DNA from: Crenotrichaceae bacterium
GTDB taxonomy: Bacteria; Pseudomonadota; Gammaproteobacteria; Methylococcales; DRLZ01
Length of the DNA: 7,679 nucleotides
Direction: 5' to 3'
NCBI GenBank assembly: GCA_011322755.1
Contig: DRLZ01000418.1
Coordinates: 1 to 7,679 of the forward strand
In this document: positions 1 to 5,917 of the stretch, piece by piece
How the letters are laid out: the number at the start of each line of letters is the position of its first letter
How positions within the stretch are numbered: position 1 is the first letter of the stretch
Program-made: the position numbers and the translations under genes
The notes under the pieces: generated by a model
What the model was told of the DNA's origin: nothing
The model's database searches: none
The model's input: the letters and a program-made list of their open reading frames with translations, nothing else

Positions 1-351
1 GTCGAATTTAAATCGAAAGATCAGTGAAACAGGGTTTTGTTGATCAGGCGCATTTGCTTTGTATTGTTTAACAAAGTGATACACCCATTCCTCTCCATCG
101 GGAAGAATAATTTTTCTGGTTGGATTGAGTCTGGATAAGGTAATAATGTCGTCCTTGTGTAATACCGGCTCCTTGAAAAAAAGTGAAAATGTAGAATCAG
201 TTGTTATCTCGATATACTGATCAAAATCTTCAAATTGATTTTTCAGCTCCAGCAGGCGTAAATAAACACACCCGGACAAATACAGTAGAATGACGCCAAT
301 CATGAGTCTTGACAGTTTAACGAAGACAAGTTTATGAGTATGTAATTTCAT
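1..351 (-). CDS. Putative lipoprotein, N-terminal part (runs off left edge)
   Basis: An open frame of 117 codons runs from an ATG at 349-351 to the window edge with no stop, so the C-terminus is missing. The N-terminus looks like a lipoprotein signal peptide: basic residues (K2, K7, K12, R15), then a hydrophobic stretch of about residues 16-26, then a lipobox LSGC with the lipidated cysteine at residue 28. Residue 29 is Val rather than Asp, which by the usual rule would favour sorting to the outer membrane. The mature part has mixed polarity with no membrane segment; a short stretch around residues 88-93 reads LPDGEEW. I do not recognise the family. Met17 is an alternative start but would shorten the signal peptide too much. 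No clear ribosome binding site precedes either start. The gene is divergent from msrA. Confidence 0.75.
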   Translation of the reverse strand, partial: MKLHTHKLVFVKLSRLMIGVILLYLSGCVYLRLLELKNQFEDFDQYIEITTDSTFSLFFKEPVLHKDDIITLSRLNPTRKIILPDGEEWVYHFVKQYKANAPDQQNPVSLIFRFKFD

Positions 352-355
352 TGTT

Positions 356-370
356 TCAATGTAACATTGA
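356..370. promoter_or_regulatory. 15-bp perfect palindrome between divergent lipoprotein gene and msrA
   Basis: The sequence TCAATGTAACATTGA is a perfect inverted repeat (7-bp arms around one central A). It sits 5 bp upstream of the lipoprotein start and 32 bp upstream of the msrA ATG, so a dimeric regulator bound here could act on both genes. I cannot name the regulator. It does not match the FNR, LexA or MetR consensus that I know. Confidence 0.4.
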
Positions 371-402
371 TTATCCTAAACGTGAAACAGCGGGTCCATT
401 TT

Positions 403-1014
403 ATGTCAGTCCATTGTGATACAGCGCTTCCAGGACGCTGGGAGCCACTCCCCGTCAGTGACACCCACTATGTCAATCAAAATTTGATCGTAGAACCCTT
501 TCCAACAGGTCTGGAACAAGCGATCTTTGGTATGGGCTGTTTCTGGGGTCCTGAAAAACGGTTTTGGGAATTACACGGAGTTTATTCAACATCAGTTGGT
601 TACAGTGGAGGCTGCACTCCACATCCGCTCTACAAGGAAGTTTGCACTGGAAACACAGGACATGCAGAAGTCGTTAAAGTTGTATTTGATCCGGCTATTG
701 TGAGTTATGAATCTTTATTAAGACATTTTTGGCAAACACATGACCCGACACAAGGTATGCGACAGGGAAATGATTCTGGCAGCCAGTATCGGTCTGTTAT
801 TTTTACATTCAATAAACAACAACAGGAACTGGCCGAAAGCACACAATTAATCTATCAGAAATGTCTTACGCAGGCGAGTTTTGGAAAAATCACAACGATA
901 ATACGTCCTGTTTTGGCATATTATTATGCCGAAATGGAACATCAACAATATTTAGCGAAAAATCCTCATGGCTATTGCGGTTTGAATAAAACAGGTGTAA
1001 TCTTCGCATTCTAG
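403..1014 (+). CDS. msrA: Peptide methionine sulfoxide reductase MsrA
   Basis: The product reduces the S-epimer of methionine sulfoxide in proteins and free methionine, normally with electrons from thioredoxin, and acts in the cytoplasm. Starting at ATG 403 it has 203 residues, close to the 212 of E. coli MsrA, and its N-terminal block (ALPGRWEPLPV) aligns with the E. coli one. The catalytic motif GCFWG puts the nucleophile at Cys46. The other active-site residues are present: Glu89 in GHAE, and Asp124 and Tyr129 in the GNDSGSQYR block. The C-terminal GYCG motif supplies resolving Cys192. E. coli has a second recycling cysteine (Cys206), but here that position (residue 200) is Ile. The frame is open back to a TTG at 367, but that codon lies in the upstream palindrome and the extra residues do not resemble MsrA, so I prefer 403. 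No strong ribosome binding site is visible. Confidence 0.96.
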   Translation: MSVHCDTALPGRWEPLPVSDTHYVNQNLIVEPFPTGLEQAIFGMGCFWGPEKRFWELHGVYSTSVGYSGGCTPHPLYKEVCTGNTGHAEVVKVVFDPAIVSYESLLRHFWQTHDPTQGMRQGNDSGSQYRSVIFTFNKQQQELAESTQLIYQKCLTQASFGKITTIIRPVLAYYYAEMEHQQYLAKNPHGYCGLNKTGVIFAF

Positions 1015-1034
1015 GGAGAGGGACTCTCTGTTTT
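1015..1034 (+). terminator. Weak intrinsic terminator after msrA
   Basis: Immediately after the msrA stop, GAGAG (1016-1020) pairs with CTCTC (1024-1028) around a GGA loop, followed by G and four T. The stem is short and the T run is only four long, so termination is plausible but probably not efficient. Confidence 0.4.
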
Positions 1035-1040
1035 GCAGTC

Positions 1041-1117
1041 TAGCAGTAAGAACATAAACCCTGCTATCAAGAGGAGGCGCGCTATTAAGCGCAAGTTGAT
1101 TTATTCAACTCAGTCAT
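1041..1117 (-). ncRNA. Diverged third copy of the small-RNA-like repeat (copy A)
   Basis: This copy shares the 12-nt core CCTCCTCTTGAT (minus strand, plus positions 1066-1077) and the block GACTGAGTTGA with the two intact copies to its right. Three stems can be drawn in the same order: AGTTGA/TCAACT (1094-1110), AGCGC/GCGCT with a 4-nt loop (1079-1092), and TAGCAG/CTGCTA (1041-1066). The second stem differs from the other copies by a paired G-C to A-T change, which suggests selection on structure. However, no T run follows the last stem on the minus strand, and no good -10 hexamer lies at the expected place. It may be a decaying copy, or a variant processed from a longer transcript. Expression is uncertain. 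Confidence 0.4.
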
Positions 1118-1129
1118 GTCAATACAGCC

Positions 1130-1169
1130 GAGCACAAGAATTGGCGTATTGTGCATGCACAGAGTGCTC
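1130..1169. repeat. Imperfect nested inverted repeat between copies A and B
   Basis: GAGCAC (1130-1135) is the reverse complement of GTGCTC (1164-1169), and the interval contains the perfect 10-bp palindrome GTGCATGCAC (1151-1160). No coding potential is seen here. It could be a regulatory site for copy A or a scar of an earlier insertion. Confidence 0.3.
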
Positions 1170-1202
1170 CCTTCCCTATTTTATACCTGTAAAACGGTAG
1201 GC

Positions 1203-1235
1203 AAAAAAAATGACAGGGTTGTTCAACCCTGCCAT
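1203..1235 (-). terminator. Intrinsic terminator of candidate small RNA copy B
   Basis: On the minus strand ATGGCAGGGTT pairs with AACCCTGTCAT around a GAAC loop (11 bp including one G-T pair), overlapping and running into eight T (plus A run 1203-1210). This is a strong Rho-independent terminator pointing left. On the plus strand the hairpin is followed by no T run. Confidence 0.75.
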
Positions 1236-1299
1236 CAAGAGGAGGAAACGCACTTTCGTGCAGTGAAGCAACATAAAATGAATTGCTTCAACTCAGTCG
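1203..1299 (-). ncRNA. Candidate small RNA, copy B (about 97 nt)
   Basis: Read on the minus strand from a start estimated about 7 nt after the -10 box, the transcript would contain three elements in order. First is a 7-bp stem-loop (GAAGCAA/TTGCTTC, plus 1265-1289, 11-nt loop). Second is a GCAC-GAAA-GTGC hairpin (1250-1261) closed by a GNRA tetraloop, which forms only on this strand. Third is an unpaired pyrimidine stretch with CCTCCTCTTGAT (plus 1234-1245), followed by an intrinsic terminator. CCUCCU is the same as the anti-Shine-Dalgarno core of 16S rRNA, so it could pair with ribosome binding sites of mRNAs. The loop architecture recalls the 'cuckoo' RNAs of Alphaproteobacteria, but no homology is claimed. 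No transcription evidence is available. It could instead be a mobile repeat that carries a terminator. Confidence 0.6.
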
Positions 1300-1305
1300 C
1301 TTATA

Positions 1306-1314
1306 AGTATAGCA
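1306..1314 (-). promoter_or_regulatory. Extended -10 promoter of candidate small RNA copy B
   Basis: On the minus strand the sequence TGCTATACT gives an extended -10 (TG, one base, then TATACT, 5 of 6 to consensus). A conserved TTGCCA lies 24 bp further upstream, too far for a classic -35 but possibly an activator site or the -35 of an alternative -10. The same arrangement with identical spacing is present in copy C. Confidence 0.55.
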
Positions 1315-1406
1315 ATATTTGTAATAAATGGAATGTGGCAAATTGTCGCAGTAACAGCCGTAAAAAATTACCGGGTATTCCTTGTCTTGATTCAATTCCT
1401 GTAGAC

Positions 1407-1440
1407 AAAAAAAATGACAGGGGTTTTCACGCCCTGCCAT
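1407..1440 (-). terminator. Intrinsic terminator of candidate small RNA copy C
   Basis: On the minus strand ATGGCAGGG pairs with CCCTGTCAT (9 bp with one G-T pair) around a 9-nt loop, followed by eight T (plus A run 1407-1414). The loop sequence differs from copy B while the stem is unchanged. Confidence 0.7.
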
Positions 1441-1504
1441 CAAGAGGAGGAAATGCACTTTCGTGCAAAGAAGCAACATAAAATGAATTGCTTCAACTCA
1501 GTCG
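1407..1504 (-). ncRNA. Candidate small RNA, copy C (about 98 nt)
   Basis: It has the same architecture as copy B: a GAAGCAA/TTGCTTC stem-loop (plus 1470-1494), then a TGCAC-GAAA-GTGCA hairpin (1454-1467), then the unpaired CCTCCTCTTGAT segment (1439-1450), then the terminator. The middle stem is one Watson-Crick pair better than in copy B. The start is estimated from the -10 box at 1511-1516 and could be off by a few bases. Two intact promoter-to-terminator copies in tandem look like duplicated sRNA genes, as seen for several redundant bacterial sRNAs, though direct evidence of transcription is lacking. Confidence 0.6.
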
Positions 1505-1510
1505 CTAATA

Positions 1511-1519
1511 AGTATAGCA
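1511..1519 (-). promoter_or_regulatory. Extended -10 promoter of candidate small RNA copy C
   Basis: The minus strand again reads TGCTATACT. The upstream TTGCCA is 24 bp away, as in copy B, although the sequence between has diverged. This pattern of fixed length and changed sequence is what a promoter spacer would show. A second possible -10, TATATT, lies 16 bp from TTGCCA in this copy only (AATATT in copy B). Confidence 0.55.
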
Positions 1520-1574
1520 ATATACTGAAAATATGGAATGTGGCAAATTGTCGCAGGGCGGTCATCTGTTTTTT

Positions 1575-1738
1575 TTCAACATAAAACATATCGCCTTTAC
1601 AGACTTCACTCTGTGCTATTTCACGCAACAATCCTCGGCATTTGAGCCGACATCTCCTGCCAAAACCTCGTGTCGATACTTCGCTGCCCAAACAAGGTGA
1701 TCGTTGCAAGCCCAAGAAGGTATAACTTCCAGTGGCCA
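1575..1738 (-). pseudogene. Remnant of IS200-type TnpA transposase (frameshifted N-terminal fragment)
   Basis: Minus-strand translation from about 1738 gives SWACNDHLVWAAKYRHEVLA and then GDVG, ending near 1646. In the next frame it continues as LKCRGLLREIAQ. Joined, these match the start of IS200/IS605-family Y1 transposases (family pattern HLVW..KYR..VL.GDVG.RCR.LLREIA). One missing base at about 1646 explains the frame change. Similarity fades after LREIA, and the HUH histidines and catalytic tyrosine of the family are absent, so the gene is dead. Only about the first 45-50 codons remain. Neither terminal hairpin of the element is recognisable. It shows that a single-strand transposon once inserted beside the repeat array. 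Confidence 0.7.
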
Positions 1739-1740
1739 TT

Positions 1741-1899
1741 GACGAACAGGTTTCATCACAATTAAGGTGACAGTTTCCTGAACTGACTGAATTGTTCTTC
1801 AGTTTTTGGTTTTGCTCAACGTTTTGTGGTTTGAGTTGCTTCCAAGTCAGTTTATCAAGTGTAACAACAGATGCTTTTCATTAGCCAGACAGGGTTGTG
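1741..1899. other. Unassigned spacer between transposase remnant and the DUF836 gene
   Basis: No intact gene, clear terminator or RNA structure is visible. On the minus strand, short stretches in different frames look like the hydrophilic, Lys/Gln-rich end of a protein (for example KPKTEEQFSQFRKLSP before a stop at about 1767). This may be the decayed tail of another gene, but no family is recognisable. Confidence 0.3.
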
Positions 1900-2160
1900 T
1901 CATAGTTTTCGGATAAATTCGTTGATCTGTTTTGCATCAAACGGCCAATAAAGCGCATGCTCGAGCTGTATCGCTTTAAGTACGGGGATGGACGTGCCAT
2001 ATTGCTCAACTAAATGTGCATCGTCAGCAATGTCAATTGTTGGATAATCAAGCTGATCTGTCATTGTCGCCAAAACCAGGTCGACCAGGTCTCTGGCTTC
2101 ATCACAAAGGTGACAACCCTCTGTTCCATAGAGTATAAATTTTGAGTTGATCGATTGCAT
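1900..2160 (-). CDS. Glutaredoxin-like protein, DUF836 family
   Basis: This 86-residue protein has the features of the DUF836 glutaredoxin-like family (PF05768). The N-terminal strand FILYGTEG is followed by a redox motif CHLC (Cys16, Cys19), the middle strand reads PTIDIADD, the cis-proline is at TSIPVL (Pro59), and the family-typical WPFD (72-75) is near the end. It is expected to be a cytoplasmic thiol-disulfide or glutathione-linked oxidoreductase. The physiological substrate of the family is not established. It starts 27 bp after the metH stop, on the same strand, with no terminator in the gap, so co-transcription with metH is likely. No strong ribosome binding site precedes the ATG, so translational coupling or a weak start is possible. 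Confidence 0.88.
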   Translation of the reverse strand: MQSINSKFILYGTEGCHLCDEARDLVDLVLATMTDQLDYPTIDIADDAHLVEQYGTSIPVLKAIQLEHALYWPFDAKQINEFIRKL

Positions 2161-2187
2161 AAGCTGCTTTTTAGTTCAACGATAATC

Positions 2188-5100
2188 TTATTCCGGGTCG
2201 TAACTTAATATTGGGGCCAAAGCACGTTCAATGGCTTCCACTGACTGTTTTTTTCGATTTGCGTAGTCTTCCGCCTGGTCTTTTGCAATGCGCCCAACAT
2301 TAAAATACCGTGATTCAGGGTGAGAGAAATACCAACCGCTCACGGATGATGCCGGGTACATGGCGAAGCCATCAGTTAGTATAATATCTGTTTTGTTTTC
2401 AACATCAAGCAGCTTAAACAAGGTGGTTTTTTCAGTATGATCCGGACACGCAGGATAACCCGGTGCTGGTCTTATTCCGATATATTTTTCTTTAATGAGT
2501 TCTTGATCTGATAATTGCTCATTTTCCACATAGCCCCAGAATTCAGTACGGACGCGCTTATGGATTAATTCTGCAAATGCCTCAGCCAAGCGATCTGCCA
2601 AGGCTTTTAACATGATTGAATCATAATCGTTATGGTCTTTCTCAAATTGTTGTAAATGCTCTTCGATACCAATACCTGTGGTGACTGCGAAGCCGCCGAT
2701 ATAATCGCCTCTTCCATTTGGCGCGACAAAATCAGCTAAACAGTAATTTGGCTGACCTGGCGGTTTGTCGGTCTGCTGTCGCAGAAAATACAATGTTTCT
2801 GAGGCAGTGTTTCGATTCTCGTCATCATACAACACGACATCATCGCCCTGCCCTGCAGCCGGATAAAAACCAATGACTGCTTTTGCTGTTAACCATTGCT
2901 CGGTAATGATTGTTTCAAGCATTTTTTTTGCATCTTCAAACAAACTGCGTGCGTGCTCGCCAACCACCTCATCCTGCAGTATTTTGGGATAACTGCCTGC
3001 AAGTTCCCAGGTTTGAAAAAAAGGCGACCAGTCAATATATTCAGCAATTTCATCCAGCGGATAATTTTCGAATACTTTTTCGCCCAGGAACGCGGGTGTG
3101 GGTGGTTGATAATCCTCCCAACTGGTTTGCATGGCATTGCTGCGCGCTTTTTCAATGGGTAATTGTTTAACTGAAGATTTACGCCCTGCATGGCGCGTTC
3201 TTAACTGCTCATATTCTGACTTGATTGAATTAACATACTCTGCACTCGATTCACTCAGCAGACTGGACGCGACACCGACTCCACGTGAAGCGTCGGTGAC
3301 ATAAACAGCTGCGTTATCATAATTCGGGGCAATTTTTACCGCTGTATGGATACGTGATGTTGTTGCCCCACCAATCAATAATGGGATGCTAAAACCTTGA
3401 CGTTGCATTTCTTTTGCAACATGAACCATTTCATCCAGTGACGGTGTAATCAGTCCGCTAAGACCGATAATATCGACATTTTCATCACGAGCAACTTTCA
3501 GAATCTGTTCACAAGGAATCATGACGCCCAAATCAATGACTTCAAAGTTATTACATTGCAACACGACCCCAACAATATTTTTGCCAATATCATGAACATC
3601 ACCTTTTACAGTTGCCATGAGTATTTTGCCGGCTGACTGATTTTCTCCGGCTTTGTCCTGCTCCATAAACGGCATCAGGTAAGCAACCGCTTTTTTCATT
3701 ACCCGTGCCGATTTGACAACTTGTGGCAAAAACATTTTTCCGGCACCAAATAAATCACCAACCACGTTCATTCCTGCCATCAATGGCCCTTCGATTACCA
3801 GGAGTGGACTGCCTAGCTCAACACGTGCCTGTTCTGCATCGTCATCAATAAACTCGGTAATGCCTTTAACCAAGGCGTGTTCCATACGTTTTTCAATCGA
3901 CCAGGAACGCCATTCAAGCGCTGTCTGATCATCTTTTTTTGCACCTTTTCCCTGGTAATTTTCTGCTAATTCAAGCAAATGTTCTGTAGCGCCCGGGTCT
4001 CTGGCGAGAATGACATCTTCGATACAATCGCGTAATTGTTCTGGAATATCTTCGTAAATGGATAACTGACCGGCGTTAACAATACCCATGTCAAAACCAA
4101 CTCGTATCGCATGGTACAAAAACACAGCGTGAATGGCTTCGCGCATGAAATTATTGCCACGAAAGGAAAAAGAGACATTGGAAACACCGCCAGAGGTGAG
4201 TGCATAAGGCAGTGTTTTTTTAATAATTTCGACTGCCTGAATAAAATCCAGACCGTAACGATTATGTTCTTCAATACCGGTTGCTACAGCAAATATATTT
4301 GGATCGAAAATAATATCTTCTGGCGGGAAACCGATTTCTTCGGTGAGAATTTTATACGCGCGTGTGCAAATTTCCACTTTGCGCTCACAAGTATCTGCCT
4401 GCCCTTGTTCATCAAATGCCATTACCACTGCAGCTGCACCATAACGTCTAACCAGCCTGGCTTGTCTGCGAAATGCATCCTCTCCTTCTTTCATGGAGAT
4501 GGAGTTCACTACACACTTGCCCTGGACACATTTCAATCCAGCCTCAAGAACATCCCATTTTGACGAATCAATCATAATAGGGATTTTGGAAATATCCGGT
4601 TCAGAGGCAACCAGATTCAAGAAACGCACCATCACCGCTTTTGAATCGAGCATGCCCTCATCGACATTGATATCAATAATCTGCGCACCATTTTCTACTT
4701 GCTGGAGTGCAACTTCTAACGCTGTTTCATAGTCTTCAGCTTCTATCAGTTTTCGAAACCGGGCTGATCCCGTAACATTAGTACGCTCACCGACATTAAC
4801 AAACAAGCTGTCCTGCTCAATATTCATCGGTTCTAATCCTGATAAACGGCAGGCTCTTGGGATATCAGGAATTTTGCGTGGAGGATGTTTGGCGACAGCT
4901 TCACCAATTGCCTTGATATGTTCCGGTGTACTGCCACAGCACCCGCCGATAATATTCAGAAAACCACTGGCAGCCCATTCTTCAACATCGTTTGCCATGT
5001 TTTCAGGGCTTTCATCATATTCACCAAACTCATTCGGTAAACCAGCATTTGGATGTGCTGACACATAGGTATTGCAAATGCTCGAGAACTCTTCAATATG

Positions 5101-5877
5101 AGGACGCAGCTCTTTTGCTCCCAGCGCACAATTCAGACCAAATGAAACAGGCTTACAGTGACTGAGTGAATTCCAGAATGCCTCACCGGTTTGTCCGGTT
5201 AAAGTGCGGCCGGATGCATCGGTAATCGTACCTGAAATCATGATTGGCAGTTGCAACCCTTTATCTTCAAAATAGGTTTCAATGGCAAACAACGCGGCTT
5301 TGGCATTCAGTGTATCGAATACGGTTTCGACCAGCAACAAATCAGCCCCACCGATGACCAAACCATCAATCGCTTCAGTATAGGACTCAACCAGACTGTC
5401 AAAATCAGTATTGCGAAACCCGGGATCGTTGACATCCGGAGAAATTGACGCGGTGCGGTTGGTTGGACCAAGTACACCGGCAACGAAACGTGGTTTATCA
5501 GGATTGCTGGCTGTGAATTCTTCAGCAACTTGTTTAGCCAGGCGTGCGGATTCTACATTAATCTCATGAACCAGATGTTCCATGGAATAATCAGCCATCG
5601 CAATCCGGGTTGCGTTGAATGTATTTGTTTCCAGAATATCGGCGCCTGCTTCAAGATACGCACGATGAATGGATTGGATAATATCAGGGCGAGTTAATGA
5701 CAATAAGTCATTATTGCCTTTAAGATCAGATTTCCAATCAGAAAAACGAGCACCTTGATAATCATCTTCTTCCAGCTTGTAGCGCTGAATCATGGTACCC
5801 ATAGCACCATCAAGCAATAAAATACGCTTGTCCAGTTGTTCCCGAAATAACGAAGCGTTTGGAGATTTTTCGGTCAT
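2188..5877 (-). CDS. metH: Cobalamin-dependent methionine synthase MetH
   Basis: The enzyme transfers a methyl group from 5-methyltetrahydrofolate to homocysteine through methylcobalamin, making methionine and tetrahydrofolate in the cytoplasm. With 1229 residues it is the size of E. coli MetH (1227), and all four modules are complete. The homocysteine domain (about 1-335) has the zinc cysteines Cys250, Cys313 and Cys314. The pterin domain (about 355-620) starts near NVGERTNVTGS. The cobalamin domain (about 650-890) has DVHDIGKN with axial ligand His762 and the Asp760-His762-Ser813 triad. The reactivation domain (about 900-1229) has Asp949 and RPAPGYPACPDH (from Arg1136) for S-adenosylmethionine. 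The start is the first ATG, with a modest GGA ribosome binding site about 7 nt upstream. No frameshift or missing key residue is seen. The gene is followed by a glutaredoxin-like gene. Confidence 0.99.
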   Translation of the reverse strand: MTEKSPNASLFREQLDKRILLLDGAMGTMIQRYKLEEDDYQGARFSDWKSDLKGNNDLLSLTRPDIIQSIHRAYLEAGADILETNTFNATRIAMADYSMEHLVHEINVESARLAKQVAEEFTASNPDKPRFVAGVLGPTNRTASISPDVNDPGFRNTDFDSLVESYTEAIDGLVIGGADLLLVETVFDTLNAKAALFAIETYFEDKGLQLPIMISGTITDASGRTLTGQTGEAFWNSLSHCKPVSFGLNCALGAKELRPHIEEFSSICNTYVSAHPNAGLPNEFGEYDESPENMANDVEEWAASGFLNIIGGCCGSTPEHIKAIGEAVAKHPPRKIPDIPRACRLSGLEPMNIEQDSLFVNVGERTNVTGSARFRKLIEAEDYETALEVALQQVENGAQIIDINVDEGMLDSKAVMVRFLNLVASEPDISKIPIMIDSSKWDVLEAGLKCVQGKCVVNSISMKEGEDAFRRQARLVRRYGAAAVVMAFDEQGQADTCERKVEICTRAYKILTEEIGFPPEDIIFDPNIFAVATGIEEHNRYGLDFIQAVEIIKKTLPYALTSGGVSNVSFSFRGNNFMREAIHAVFLYHAIRVGFDMGIVNAGQLSIYEDIPEQLRDCIEDVILARDPGATEHLLELAENYQGKGAKKDDQTALEWRSWSIEKRMEHALVKGITEFIDDDAEQARVELGSPLLVIEGPLMAGMNVVGDLFGAGKMFLPQVVKSARVMKKAVAYLMPFMEQDKAGENQSAGKILMATVKGDVHDIGKNIVGVVLQCNNFEVIDLGVMIPCEQILKVARDENVDIIGLSGLITPSLDEMVHVAKEMQRQGFSIPLLIGGATTSRIHTAVKIAPNYDNAAVYVTDASRGVGVASSLLSESSAEYVNSIKSEYEQLRTRHAGRKSSVKQLPIEKARSNAMQTSWEDYQPPTPAFLGEKVFENYPLDEIAEYIDWSPFFQTWELAGSYPKILQDEVVGEHARSLFEDAKKMLETIITEQWLTAKAVIGFYPAAGQGDDVVLYDDENRNTASETLYFLRQQTDKPPGQPNYCLADFVAPNGRGDYIGGFAVTTGIGIEEHLQQFEKDHNDYDSIMLKALADRLAEAFAELIHKRVRTEFWGYVENEQLSDQELIKEKYIGIRPAPGYPACPDHTEKTTLFKLLDVENKTDIILTDGFAMYPASSVSGWYFSHPESRYFNVGRIAKDQAEDYANRKKQSVEAIERALAPILSYDPE

Positions 5878-5917
5878 TTTGAATCCATAGTCACAAGTAG
5901 GGTTTCCACAGCCAGCT

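Larger units (their letters stand above)
1202..1350. repeat. Tandem repeat unit B (about 149 bp)
   Basis: This unit is repeated at 1405-1555 at an offset of 204-205 bp. From 1234 to 1350, about 10 of 117 positions differ from unit C, so identity is about 91%. Six of the ten differences fall in one short stretch (about 1319-1327), the promoter spacer of the proposed RNA gene. The two units differ by one inserted base in the terminator loop. The right boundary is sharp at 1350/1351, where similarity stops after GTCGCAG on the plus strand. Confidence 0.85.
1405..1555. repeat. Tandem repeat unit C (about 151 bp)
   Basis: This is the second near-identical copy of the unit at 1202-1350, in the same orientation. 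It keeps the A-run, terminator stem, 12-nt core, both upstream hairpins, the -10 box and a 24-bp block at its right end (1533-1556, containing GTGGCAAATTGTCGCAG on the plus strand). The 3-nt change between the hairpins and the single change in the middle stem keep the pairing (T-G becomes T-A). Unrelated sequence starts after it, about 20 bp before the transposase remnant. Confidence 0.85.

Noticed and set aside
367..402. TTG (367) or GTG (382) as the msrA start
   Set aside because: The TTG lies inside the regulatory palindrome, and the added residues do not match the family. ATG 403 gives the expected N-terminus.
1288..1479. Minus-strand open frame of 63 codons
   Set aside because: It spans the proposed small RNA C, its terminator and the promoter of copy B. 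Cysteine/leucine-rich sequence with no known family; the RNA interpretation explains the conservation better.
1116..1481. Plus-strand open frame of 121 codons
   Set aside because: It runs straight through both repeat units and is simply the antisense reading of the RNA-like repeats. The composition is unlike a protein, and it has no family and no ribosome binding site.
1041..1555. CRISPR array
   Set aside because: There are only three copies, the repeated unit is about 150 bp with internal hairpins and a terminator, and no spacers of even length or cas genes are present.
1440..1739. Minus-strand open frame of 99 codons as an intact gene
   Set aside because: Only its middle part (LKCRGLLREIAQ) resembles TnpA, and the matching upstream part is in another frame. 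The tail is the promoter of repeat C, so it is a pseudogene fragment, not a gene.
2889..5528. Several open frames of 64-150 codons on either strand inside metH
   Set aside because: They are shadows of the intact metH frame, with no recognisable family or start signals.
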